A DNA stretch of 64,000 nucleotides, from positions 1 to 64,000 of the forward strand of contig NZ_MDKC01000003.1 in NCBI RefSeq assembly GCF_001712755.1, in the 5' to 3' direction. Positions 55,001 to 62,745 of this stretch are shown here, in pieces. Every line of letters begins with the position of its first letter. The first letter of the stretch is position 1. Below the pieces are notes generated by a model that made no database searches, had not been told where the DNA came from, and saw only the letters and a program-made list of their open reading frames with translations. Origin of the DNA: Gottfriedia luciferensis. GTDB taxonomy: Bacteria > Bacillota > Bacilli > Bacillales > Bacillaceae_G. The position numbers and the translations under genes are program-made.

Positions 55001-56410
55001 GTTTATATTGATACTAAAGCTCCAAGTATTAAAGCAACTTATGACCCTGATAAGAAAATTGTATCTTGGGAAGGTTCAGATGACGCAACAGGAGTCAAAG
55101 TATATGGTATTTTCGTAAATGGTAAACTAGATGGTACAACTGATGGTACGAAGTCTTCTTATGATCTTTCTAAAGCTCCTGCTAAAGCAGTAGTAGAAGT
55201 AGTTGCTATAGACTACGCAGGTAATGCAGCAGAAGATACTGCGGCAATCGATGACGTGGATCTTCCATTAGTGTACATCACTGATGGTACATCAGATGGT
55301 GCTGGAGGATACGTTCCTAACTCACCAGAGCCATGGGGAGCTTACAGTGATAACACAGTTCCGGTTAAAGGTTTCGTAACAGATGATATCGGTATTAAAA
55401 CAGTTAAGGTTAATGGAAAAGAAGTTCCAACTACTTTTGATGCTAAGACTGGACATTACAACTACTCAACAACTGTAACATTTGACCAAGATGGACCATT
55501 CACTGTTCAAGTAGAAGCAACAGATTATGCTAACAAAAACTTCTCAGTTGCGCGTCATATTTATGTTGATACTCACGCGGCAGAAATTAATGTACTAAAT
55601 GCTCCTACTCGAGTGGATAAAAAGGTAGATGAAGTTACTTTTAAAGTAAACTTAAAAGATAACTATAGCTACTTAAACTTCTTCGTTGGTGAAAACCACG
55701 AATTTGAAGTACCATTAATCAGTCCAGTGGATGTTGTAAAACCACTAAACAAAGACTATGAAGTAACTGTCCCATTAAAAGAAGGACAAAATAAAATTAC
55801 GTTAAGAGCGACTGACCTTGCTGGTAATGAAACAGTGAAGGAAGTAGTAATTAATCGTGCAGATGCTCCGGTTAAAACTGGATGGGTAGTAGAAAATGGT
55901 AAAAAATATTACTACATCAAAGGTGTTAAAGTAACTGGTATGCAAACAATTAGTGGTAAAAAATATTACTTCGATAATAGTGGAGTAATGAAAACTAGTT
56001 GGGTAACGTATAACGGCAAGAAGTATTACTTCGATAAGTATGGAGTAATGAAAACTAGCTGGTTAGTATTAGGAACTAAACACTATTACTTTGATAAATA
56101 CGGAGTAATGAAAACTAGTTGGTTAGTATTAGGTAATAAACATTATTACTTTGATAAATATGGAGTAATGAAAACTAGTTGGTTAGTATTAGGTAATAAA
56201 CATTATTACTTTGATAAATATGGAGTAATGAAAACTGGTTGGTTGGTATTAGGTTCTAAACACTACTACTTCGATCCAAACGGAGTAATGTTTAGCAATG
56301 GCTGGAAAAAGATAAGTGGTAAATATTATTACTTCAACAAATCTGGCGTAATGGCTGTAAATACTACAATTGGTAAATATAAAGTAGGTAAAGACGGAGC
56401 AAGAAAGTAA
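52067..56410 (+). CDS. Secreted S8 subtilase with C-terminal cell-wall-binding repeats
   Basis: A 1447-residue exported serine protease. Residues 1-31 are a signal peptide ending TSA|ES, followed by an I9 propeptide (about 72-168). The triad is Asp210 (SIIDTGID), His276 (HGMHVAG) and Ser607 (SGTSMAAPHVAGG). A PA insertion lies at about 440-560, and Fn3/Ig-like domains fill the middle. Residues about 1270-1435 are choline-binding-like (CW_binding_1) repeats of 20 residues with GWxxxxGKKYYFDxxGVMKT, expected to hold the protease on the cell wall. The repeat DNA is nearly identical between units. It is monocistronic. It shares the propeptide-triad-PA layout with the subtilase at 2002-5520, but that one lacks wall-binding repeats. 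Confidence 0.92.
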   Translation: MTNKKNRKITTYALASALALSNLAFVSPTSAESYRPGDLASKLEQIKQSQETKELQNKNNLSDAKANLKASDKVRVIVELDGQSPIEYATKQGKLFKDLSESQKSSLYAKVDSQQSSVKSKLQSKGININYKKQFTTAFNGFSGEVQFGDVAKIEATSGVKNVYLANEYNRPTAEPSTPDMTKSHQFIQSKETWKDTGFDGKGMVISIIDTGIDPTHRDFKLTDPSKEDLTKDSVAQIVKDKALPGKFYTDKVPYGYNYYDQNSIVTDLGPGASMHGMHVAGITAANGDEANGGIKGVAPEAQVLAMKVFSNDPSYPSTWSDIYLAAIDDSIKLGADVLNMSLGSVASSYEPNSAEDLAITRAVDNGIVCAVSSGNSNHIGYGWGDPLSQNPDIGVTGAPGLNKDTISVAASGNEAYLYEHAITVDGNNDLSVVGKGIDVWKDLSDKFGGNIPVVNLGKKADGTYKLGAPDDYNGVDVKGKIVLVARGSLTFADKTKYAAQAGAAGIIVWNATNGTQYGDQGGWDVPIMLVNSKADGEALFNSIPDTGTIHVNQTAKNESPEMGRMTAFTSWGVTPSLELKPEITAPGGNIYSTVNNNQYEVMSGTSMAAPHVAGGSALVQEYLKSDKRFSSLSLSQRTHLAKVLLMNTAKVINDLDGHPFSPRRQGAGMMQIENAVTTPVYFYSKATGEAKYELKDFQSKQVSMTFTAKNISDKDAEYKVDTNALTDEFYQTADVNRNALQTGALDGAKIEAPETVKVPAGQSVDFTVKIDLTDAKIPGFDKSGKEISVPLHDNIFVEGSVNLISTDGHPNLTTPYVGFYGKWDSLPILDGFKDLGETRYFDLARAYKGAHDMATDGDSTFWEAAPGKDGEKYYAFSPNGDNSGDDINALPSFLRNASEVQYNILDQGGKFLRRLSAQSDVTKNNYNNGKGEIMKDSESTIWDGKVNGQVMPDGKYYYEIKSVIGYDNAKWQSKKIPVYIDTKAPSIKATYDPDKKIVSWEGSDDATGVKVYGIFVNGKLDGTTDGTKSSYDLSKAPAKAVVEVVAIDYAGNAAEDTAAIDDVDLPLVYITDGTSDGAGGYVPNSPEPWGAYSDNTVPVKGFVTDDIGIKTVKVNGKEVPTTFDAKTGHYNYSTTVTFDQDGPFTVQVEATDYANKNFSVARHIYVDTHAAEINVLNAPTRVDKKVDEVTFKVNLKDNYSYLNFFVGENHEFEVPLISPVDVVKPLNKDYEVTVPLKEGQNKITLRATDLAGNETVKEVVINRADAPVKTGWVVENGKKYYYIKGVKVTGMQTISGKKYYFDNSGVMKTSWVTYNGKKYYFDKYGVMKTSWLVLGTKHYYFDKYGVMKTSWLVLGNKHYYFDKYGVMKTSWLVLGNKHYYFDKYGVMKTGWLVLGSKHYYFDPNGVMFSNGWKKISGKYYYFNKSGVMAVNTTIGKYKVGKDGARK
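55981..56280 (+). repeat. Five tandem 60-bp coding repeats in the subtilase gene
   Basis: Each 60-bp unit begins TGGAGTAATGAAAACT and encodes one 20-residue wall-binding repeat. The units starting at 56101 and 56161 differ by a single base, showing recent duplication or homogenisation. Confidence 0.9.
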
Positions 56411-56449
56411 GCTTTTGAATTAATAGCTTACTAGAATTCGAGAAATTTT

Positions 56450-56491
56450 TTAGCATGTATTCGATTTAAGATCGGATACATGCTATTTATT
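56450..56491 (+). terminator. Terminator of the second subtilase gene
   Basis: TAGCATGTATTCGAT pairs with ATCGGATACATGCTA, followed by TTTATTTT. Confidence 0.85.
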
Positions 56492-56540
56492 TTGACAGGA
56501 TTTATTGGAAATTAGGAAAGAAAGGGATACTTGTCATAAC

Positions 56541-56580
56541 GAAAAAAACCACAAGGAAAATAATTTCCCTTGTGGCAATG
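56541..56580 (-). terminator. Terminator of the amino-acid permease gene
   Basis: On the minus strand CCACAAGGGAAA pairs with TTTTCCTTGTGG and is followed by seven T. Confidence 0.85.
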
Positions 56581-56613
56581 GCTTTTTTAATAGTCTCTAT
56601 AAATTTTAGCGGC

Positions 56614-58035
56614 TTAGCTTATTTTAGTTTTATTATTGTTGTTGTTCGCATTCCCAAGTACACTTCGTTTCTTACCATATAAACCATACACAACAAGTCC
56701 TATAGCCATCCAGACAATAAAACGAATAAATGTAATTCCTGGAAGACTTGCAATTAGATAAGCCGAGAATCCAATCCCGATTAATGGAATAATTGGAACT
56801 AATGGCGTTTTGAATCCTCTTTTTAAGTCAGGACGTTTTACACGTAATACAATAATAGAAGAACAAATTAAAATAAATGCTGTTAACGTTCCGATATTAA
56901 CTAATTCTGCGACTTCGTTAATTGGCGTAACACCTGCTACAAATGCCGTAATTAACCCAATTAATAAAGTAGGACGATAAGGTGTTTTATATTTAGGATG
57001 TAATTTTGTAAACCATTTTGGTAATAGACCATCTCTACTCATTGAGAACCAAATACGTGATCCAGCAAGCATAAATGAGAACAATACTGATAGAATACCT
57101 GCTATAGCAGCGGCAGAAATGATGATTGTAATCCATTTCATGCCGATATTACTAAAGGCTTTTGCTACAGGAGCTGCGTTATTAAGTGTTTCATACGGAG
57201 CCATACCTGTAATAATAAGTGACATAGCAACATACAAACATAAAGCGACAGCTAATGAGATGATAACTGCAAGTGGTAAATCACGTTGCGGTCTTTTTGC
57301 TTCTTCTGCTGCTGTAGTTAATGTGTCATATCCAAATACTGCAAAGAATACTAGAGCCGCTCCACTCATTACGCCATGAAAACCAAAAGGCATGAAAGGA
57401 TGCCAGTTAGCTGAATTAATATGAAAACTTCCAACTGCAATAACTAAAAGAATAATACCTAATTTGATTATAACCATTAATGAATTAAATTTAGAACCCA
57501 TTTCTGTTCCTAATGTAAGTAAGCCTGCAATTCCAAGACTAACTAAAACGGCAATTAAGTCAACTTTGTGACCTGCTCCAGTACCAGGCGCGCCTTGTGC
57601 CCATACAGGAATATGAACACCCATTTGTAGTAAAAACTCTTGCATATAGCCAGACCATCCAATGGCTACTACTGCAACAACTAGGGCGTACTCGAGTAAC
57701 AAATCCCACCCGATTAACCAAGCTGTACCTTCTCCTAAAACAGCATAACTGTAAGTATAGGCACTTCCGGCTACCGGTATTAAACCAGCAAACTCTGCAT
57801 AACACAGTGCTGCTGCTGCGCTAGCTAAACCAGCAATAATAAACGATAAAAGAACTGCCGGACCAGCGTGTTCAGCTGCTGCTACACCAGTTAATACGAA
57901 AATACCTACACCTATAATCCCGCCTAAACCAATGGCAGTCAGTTGCCATAAACCTAGAACGCGATTAAGTCCGGTATTTTTAGCCCCATCCTGTTGAAGC
58001 TGTTCAATCGACTTTTTCCTGAAAAAAGCATTCAT
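56614..58035 (-). CDS. APC family amino acid permease (YfnA/cationic amino acid transporter-like)
   Basis: A 473-residue membrane protein with about twelve hydrophobic helices. The consensus amphipathic start LGLWQLTAIGLGGIIGVGIFVLTG, the helix-3 region YAEFAGLIPVAGSAYTYSYA and FGYDTLTTAAEEAKRPQRDLP place it in the APC superfamily, near Bacillus YfnA. The substrate is likely an amino acid. AAAAGGGGGA lies upstream of the ATG. It is monocistronic, with a cre-like site upstream. Confidence 0.9.
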   Translation of the reverse strand: MNAFFRKKSIEQLQQDGAKNTGLNRVLGLWQLTAIGLGGIIGVGIFVLTGVAAAEHAGPAVLLSFIIAGLASAAAALCYAEFAGLIPVAGSAYTYSYAVLGEGTAWLIGWDLLLEYALVVAVVAIGWSGYMQEFLLQMGVHIPVWAQGAPGTGAGHKVDLIAVLVSLGIAGLLTLGTEMGSKFNSLMVIIKLGIILLVIAVGSFHINSANWHPFMPFGFHGVMSGAALVFFAVFGYDTLTTAAEEAKRPQRDLPLAVIISLAVALCLYVAMSLIITGMAPYETLNNAAPVAKAFSNIGMKWITIIISAAAIAGILSVLFSFMLAGSRIWFSMSRDGLLPKWFTKLHPKYKTPYRPTLLIGLITAFVAGVTPINEVAELVNIGTLTAFILICSSIIVLRVKRPDLKRGFKTPLVPIIPLIGIGFSAYLIASLPGITFIRFIVWMAIGLVVYGLYGKKRSVLGNANNNNNKTKIS

Positions 58036-58693
58036 CCAAAGACTCCCCCTTTTTATGAATAATCTGTATTTTTAGTAAATAAATACACACTGCTTAAAAG
58101 AGTGCGTAGTAACTAATCAATTTGTAACGGGAGAGTTGTATCAATTCCCATAATTGAAAGAAAAAGACTTTTAATTCCTCGAAATTATCGTAAGCGTTTT
58201 CCAATGCGTATAAGAAATACTTTTAGTAGAAGAAAAATCCTTTTCTACAAAGATATTTTTTGTATTGTAACATAGTTCAATAATACTACGCAATAATAGT
58301 ATGAATGTTTTAAATTTTATACTTTAATCTAATAAAATCTAAATTTTAATTAAATTAATGAAAGTATGTGCGAAAATACATAGATTTATCAAAGGGTTCT
58401 GTGACTTTTTTAGTAGACACTAATTATTCGTTTTTTCGGGTAAAAATTAAAATATTAACAATAAAATTATTTTTTTAAAATTAAAATTTGAATATTCTGA
58501 AATAATATAAATCTGCCCAAATCAACCTAATAATCCATTCAAAAGGACAAATAGATTGTTTATTAAAAAAAACATATCAAATATTTATCATTTTCTAAAA
58601 AATCTCCTTGAAACGCTTTTTAAAACAATAGACAATAGATATAGGAGAAGTCGTATTAAGTTTTTGGCAAGATAAGGAAGGGGCAAGAGTTTT
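58036..58693. other. Divergent intergenic region between permease and membrane-fusion genes
   Basis: About 660 bp of AT-rich DNA without ORFs. Besides the cre-like site at 58189-58202, nothing specific is recognised. Promoters for both divergent genes must lie here. Confidence 0.45.
58189..58202 (-). promoter_or_regulatory. cre-like (CcpA) site upstream of the permease
   Basis: On the minus strand GGAAAACGCTTACG matches 12 of 14 cre consensus positions, about 155 nt upstream of the permease start. Confidence 0.5.
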
Positions 58694-59965
58694 ATGGAAA
58701 CGGCGAAAAGAATTGACGAAGAAAAAGAACAAGTAAAAGTAATTACGCCACGTCAGAAGAAATTTATTTTAATGGGGATCATTGTTCTTTTAATCGTTTC
58801 TGTGGTTCTTAGCGTAGCGGTAGTAGAAATTAAAAAAAGTAAATCTAAAACATTACAGTTTATCAGTCCAACGGTAAAAAGTTTTACGAAAACTGAAACT
58901 GTGTCTGGTCGTGTAGTACAAAGCCATACTGAAACTATTTACGTTAATCCAACTAAAGGTTCTATAAATGAGATATTTGTTAAAGAAGGAGATACTGTCA
59001 CTAAAGGGCAAAAACTTTTTTCTTATGAAGATACAACTATAGCAGCTGAAATAGGACAAGCAGAAGTAAATAAGAAGCTAGCGGAAACAACTGTTACGCA
59101 GAAAAACGACCAAATAGCATCAATAGAGAAAGACATTCAAAATGTTATTTCAGCGTCAACACCAACACCTAATACAACAGATGCAAATAATACAGATAAA
59201 AATACAACAAATACAACAAGGACAACAAGTACTCCGGAGATTCAATCCCTGCAAGCTGAACTTAATACTGCAAAGGAAGAGCTTAATGCTGCACAGCTAA
59301 AAGTAGAACAATATACTCTAGAAGCTGAAAAGTTGAAAGCACAACAAGAATCATTAACTGTTAACAGTAATAATGATGGGGTAGTTCTTAATTTGAACAA
59401 AAGTATCGGTCAAGGTTATAAAGCTACAGATAAACAGCAAATCTCAATTATGCAAATTGCTTCAAATGAACCGTTTCAAATTGAAGGAAAGCTAACAGAA
59501 GAAGAGAAAGCAAAAGTAGAGCCAGGGCAAGCAATTAAAGTCACTTCAAAGGTTGTTACCGATAAGAACTGGAAAGGAAGCGTTTCAGAGGTAAGTAACT
59601 ATCCTATGAGTGATCAATCTACCAACCAAGCTAAGAATTCCAAAAAAGAAGCTATACCATATTACACTTTTAGAGCAACTTTAGATTCACAAGAGAATCT
59701 ATATCCTGGCTATGAAACAAATCTTGAAGTAGTAGTACAATCAAAGGAATTGTTAGCAATACCTGAGACGAGCGTTAAAGGATCAGGAAAATCAAAATAT
59801 GTGTATGTACTTAAAAAAGGAACTATTTATAAACAAAGTGTAAAAACTGGCCAAAAACAAGGGAAATATATTGCCATTCTTAAAGGAGTAAAAGAAGGGG
59901 ATAAAGTAGGGAAAAATCCATCCTGGACTGTCCGCCCTGGAACTAAAATTGATTTAGATAAGTAA
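58694..59965 (+). CDS. HlyD/YknX-like membrane fusion protein
   Basis: A 423-residue adaptor of the RND/ABC-linked membrane fusion family. A short cytosolic start and one membrane anchor (about 25-46) are followed by a lipoyl-like half (INEIFVKEGDTVTKGQKLFSYED), a coiled-coil hairpin (about 118-215) interrupted by a Thr/Asn-rich linker (STPTPNTTDANNTDKNTTN), the second lipoyl half, a beta-barrel and a C-terminal membrane-proximal domain. Such proteins work with ABC transporters (YknYZ, MacB type), but none is encoded beside it. It is a single-gene unit with its own terminator. Confidence 0.85.
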   Translation: METAKRIDEEKEQVKVITPRQKKFILMGIIVLLIVSVVLSVAVVEIKKSKSKTLQFISPTVKSFTKTETVSGRVVQSHTETIYVNPTKGSINEIFVKEGDTVTKGQKLFSYEDTTIAAEIGQAEVNKKLAETTVTQKNDQIASIEKDIQNVISASTPTPNTTDANNTDKNTTNTTRTTSTPEIQSLQAELNTAKEELNAAQLKVEQYTLEAEKLKAQQESLTVNSNNDGVVLNLNKSIGQGYKATDKQQISIMQIASNEPFQIEGKLTEEEKAKVEPGQAIKVTSKVVTDKNWKGSVSEVSNYPMSDQSTNQAKNSKKEAIPYYTFRATLDSQENLYPGYETNLEVVVQSKELLAIPETSVKGSGKSKYVYVLKKGTIYKQSVKTGQKQGKYIAILKGVKEGDKVGKNPSWTVRPGTKIDLDK

Positions 59966-59971
59966 TAAGAA

Positions 59972-60025
59972 TAGACGATCACTGTAGAAAATTCATTTTA
60001 CTATAGTGATCGTCTATTTATTTTC
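59972..60025 (+). terminator. Terminator of the membrane-fusion gene
   Basis: AGACGATCACTGTAG pairs with CTATAGTGATCGTCT (one mismatch), followed by ATTTATTTTCTT. Confidence 0.88.
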
Positions 60026-60087
60026 TTAAATTGTTGAAAGGCGCTGCAATCAATCTAAAAATCGAGCTTTTAGTACTTTGTCTACAC

Positions 60088-60126
60088 AAAGAGAGAGCCC
60101 ATTATAAGCTCTCTCTTCCTTTTTAT
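60088..60126. terminator. Hairpin terminator between convergent genes
   Basis: AGAGAGAGC pairs with GCTCTCTCT around CCATTATA. A T-rich tail on the plus strand and a weaker one on the minus strand suggest it serves the MFS gene and backs up the upstream terminator. Confidence 0.65.
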
Positions 60127-60148
60127 AAAAGCGTTTTCAAAAAATAGA

Positions 60149-61444
60149 TTAAGCATTTATTTTTTGTGGAGGTAGGGGAACTGCGCGTAGTTCGGTTGCT
60201 TCTTCTTTTATAGAAAATAAATAAGCAATCAAACCTAAAAGAGCCGTAATGATTAACATAATAATTGAGGAAGTGAAATTACCTCCTGATGAATCACGTA
60301 ACCAGCCCATAATATAGCTAGAAAAGCCACCCATTAAGTTTGTAAATCCAATTAAACCTGCTGCACGACCAGCCGTCTCTTGGGTTGAATATTTTACTAA
60401 AAACATATTACTAAGATGGAAGACACCACCTTGACATCCCATTGCAAGTCCCATACATATCCCTGCTAATACTGGATTTGGAACAAGAACCGCCGTTGTT
60501 AAAAATATAGCAGTCAGTGAAAATAATATGGATGCCATTAAACTTGGGCGTCTTGTTTTATCGGCAAGAAAACCACATACGAGAACAAACCCAAGTGCAA
60601 ATAACCACGATAGAGAAGTTATGCTTGTCATTCCTTCACGATTAAACCCTTTTGCTTCAATTAAGTACGTTGGCAACCAAATGCTTATTCCGAAGAAAAG
60701 GAAAGAACAAACTAACATACCAAACCATACAATCCAGAAACGATAATCTTGAATAAAATTTTTATTCTCATTTGTACTACTTACTTGTTGTGCTACTGAG
60801 TCCACTGGACTTTGAATGAGAGCCAACTCTTCCTTGCTAACCCACGGATGGTCCTCAGGTTTATTTCTAGTAAGAAAAATAAACATTGGGATATTGATTA
60901 AAAAGTTAAATCCAGCGAGCAAAAAGAAAGCAGCTTGCCAATGAAGTGATGAGATAACAAGTACTAATATGACTGCCCCAATTGCTGGACCTAAATAATT
61001 ACCCGTAAGCCAAGAAGCTTGAGCGCGTCCTAATTCTCGTTTGTTGAACCAAGCAGAAATAAATTTCCCTGAAACAGGAATCATCATCCCTTCACCAAAT
61101 CCAAGAATAATTCGACTAATAATAAATGCTTCATATGTAGTGGAGAGGCCAGACGAAAACATAGTAAGAGACCAAACAAATAATCCAGCTATAGCGGTTT
61201 TTCTCGCACCAAATTTATCAATAATGAATCCCCAAAATAGATTCGAAACTCCATAAGCAATTGTAAAAACAAATGAAAGAAGACCAATTTTTGCATTTTT
61301 GTCAACGCCAGTCATTCCGAGTGCTTTCAAAAACTCTGGATCCGTTTGAATGACAGAAATTCCAACTTTATCAATTTGTCCGAAGAACCAAAAGAAAAAG
61401 ATTGGTAAAGCAATTAAAATCCATCTTTTTTGTCTATGTAGCAT
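60149..61444 (-). CDS. MFS transporter, anion:cation symporter (ACS) family
   Basis: A 431-residue twelve-helix transporter. The first-helix segment FFFWFFGQIDKVGISVI, FGARKTAIAGLFVWSL, the RIILGFGEGMMIPVSGKFISAWF motif and SWLTGNYLGPAIGA are typical of the ACS family, which imports organic anions such as sugar acids or aromatic carboxylates. The ORF is open from 61471, but AAGGAG at 61456-61461 on the minus strand serves ATG 61444. It is transcribed divergently from the hydrolase/IclR operon and shares its operator, so the two units are probably induced together by one substrate. Confidence 0.87.
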   Translation of the reverse strand: MLHRQKRWILIALPIFFFWFFGQIDKVGISVIQTDPEFLKALGMTGVDKNAKIGLLSFVFTIAYGVSNLFWGFIIDKFGARKTAIAGLFVWSLTMFSSGLSTTYEAFIISRIILGFGEGMMIPVSGKFISAWFNKRELGRAQASWLTGNYLGPAIGAVILVLVISSLHWQAAFFLLAGFNFLINIPMFIFLTRNKPEDHPWVSKEELALIQSPVDSVAQQVSSTNENKNFIQDYRFWIVWFGMLVCSFLFFGISIWLPTYLIEAKGFNREGMTSITSLSWLFALGFVLVCGFLADKTRRPSLMASILFSLTAIFLTTAVLVPNPVLAGICMGLAMGCQGGVFHLSNMFLVKYSTQETAGRAAGLIGFTNLMGGFSSYIMGWLRDSSGGNFTSSIIMLIITALLGLIAYLFSIKEEATELRAVPLPPQKINA

Positions 61445-61610
61445 TAAAATTCTCTCTCCTTTTAAAATCAAGTAATTGCGTTTAAAATTTGGAAGGAAAA
61501 AGCAGAAACTACGTTTACCTAATAGACATGAAGATCAAAAAAATGTTTTGATACTTCACGTTTTAATTTTGCATGAAATTGTTCGACCACTCCTTTCAAA
61601 AAAGTGTAAA

Positions 61611-61635
61611 TGTTTTAAATATAAAACGGTGTTTC
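61611..61635 (-). promoter_or_regulatory. Predicted IclR operator in the MFS transporter leader
   Basis: On the minus strand the 25-bp motif reads GAAACA-C-CGTTTT-ATATTT-AAAACA and aligns with the two other copies in this locus. It lies about 20-44 nt downstream of the predicted transcript start. Confidence 0.65.
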
Positions 61636-61660
61636 GTATTTTAACAATGAAACTCTTTTA

Positions 61661-61689
61661 AAGATAAAATAATTAGAAAAGTTTGTCAA
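61661..61689 (-). promoter_or_regulatory. Sigma-A promoter of the MFS transporter gene
   Basis: On the minus strand TTGACA (61689-61684), a 17-nt spacer and TATCTT (61666-61661). Confidence 0.75.
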
Positions 61690-61771
61690 TTGTGATTTTA
61701 CAGAAAAATTTTCCAGTTTAATGTTCAAATGCAATTATCTATATTTGTCTATCCATTGAAAAATAGAGTTG

Positions 61772-61800
61772 TTGACAATAAATTCTGACAAATCTATAAT
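61772..61800 (+). promoter_or_regulatory. Perfect consensus sigma-A promoter of the hydrolase-IclR operon
   Basis: TTGACA (61772-61777), a 17-nt spacer and TATAAT (61795-61800). Such a strong promoter fits tight control by a repressor bound just downstream. Confidence 0.9.
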
Positions 61801-61807
61801 TCAAGTT

Positions 61808-61832
61808 GAAAAACTGTTTTTTATATGAAACA
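61808..61832 (+). promoter_or_regulatory. Predicted IclR operator in front of the hydrolase gene
   Basis: GAAAAA-C-TGTTTT-TTATAT-GAAACA, overlapping the predicted transcript start. A further TGTTTT half-site follows at 61836-61841. Confidence 0.7.
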
Positions 61833-61905
61833 CGATGTTTTTGAAGCATTGTGTGATAGTCAGGTTTGTAGATTTTGTGTAAAAAATAGAGTGGAGGTAC
61901 TATGG

Positions 61906-62712
61906 ATGCCAATTAGTCATTTAAAAGAGTTATCGATTCATTTTCAAGAATCTGGTGAAGGACAAGCCCTTGTTATTCTACATGGATTGGGAAACAATTC
62001 TCAGTCATGGAAGCATCAATTAAATGAATTGAAGGAACAGTATAGAGTAATCGTTTGGGATGCTCCAGGTTATGGTGGAAGTTCCGATCTAAAAGAGGAG
62101 TTTCGGGATTTTTCTGAGTTTGCTAATGTTCTTAAAGAGTTTTTAGATAGTCTAGGACTAGATTCTATCTATTTACTAGGTCATTCAATGGGATCGGCAA
62201 TTGCAATTGATTTTACGAGTCGTTTTCCACATATGGTCGATGCGTTAATTATTTCAGATGCAACACGTGGAGCAGCTGGATTAAGTAGAGAAGAAAACGA
62301 GAAAAAACTTCAAAATAGATTAAACTCCATTGAAAATCTACATCCAACTGAACTAGCAAGAAAAAGAGTCAAAGCATTACTTGCTCCGAATGCATCGGCT
62401 GAGGTTATAAAAGAGGCTGAACGGATTATGTCACAAGTACGTCTATCTGGTTACCGTTCTGTTTCCTACTCATTATCGAACTTAAACCAAATGGAGATAC
62501 TGTCTTCATTATCTGTTCCAACACTTGTTATGTGTGGGGAGTTAGATCAAGTAACTCCAGTAAGTGAATCCCAAATATTTCACGAGTTGATTCCAAATTC
62601 GGAATTTGTTATCGTTCCAAATACAGGGCATCTATGCTATCAAGAAGATCCTAAACTATTTAATCAATCCGTGTTAAACTTTTTAAAGAACCAACCGATA
62701 AGTCAAAAGTAG
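61906..62712 (+). CDS. Alpha/beta hydrolase (enol-lactone/ring-cleavage hydrolase-like)
   Basis: A 268-residue hydrolase with the oxyanion HGLGNNSQSW loop, nucleophile Ser94 (GHSMG), Asp214 (GELDQVTP) and His242 (NTGHLCY). It most resembles the 3-oxoadipate enol-lactonase and meta-cleavage hydrolase group used in aromatic breakdown; the substrate is not certain. The ORF is open from ATG 61825, but that codon lies inside the operator. GGAGGT (61893-61898) seven nucleotides before ATG 61906 defines the true start. It is followed 33 nt later by the IclR gene, in one operon. Confidence 0.85.
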   Translation: MPISHLKELSIHFQESGEGQALVILHGLGNNSQSWKHQLNELKEQYRVIVWDAPGYGGSSDLKEEFRDFSEFANVLKEFLDSLGLDSIYLLGHSMGSAIAIDFTSRFPHMVDALIISDATRGAAGLSREENEKKLQNRLNSIENLHPTELARKRVKALLAPNASAEVIKEAERIMSQVRLSGYRSVSYSLSNLNQMEILSSLSVPTLVMCGELDQVTPVSESQIFHELIPNSEFVIVPNTGHLCYQEDPKLFNQSVLNFLKNQPISQK

Positions 62713-62745
62713 AATTGAATCTATGTATTAGGAGAGGTTTGCTCG

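Noticed and set aside
61476-61661. Plus-strand 61-codon ORF in the MFS leader region
   Set aside because: It is antisense across the MFS ribosome binding site, leader and operator, with no Shine-Dalgarno and basic random-looking composition.
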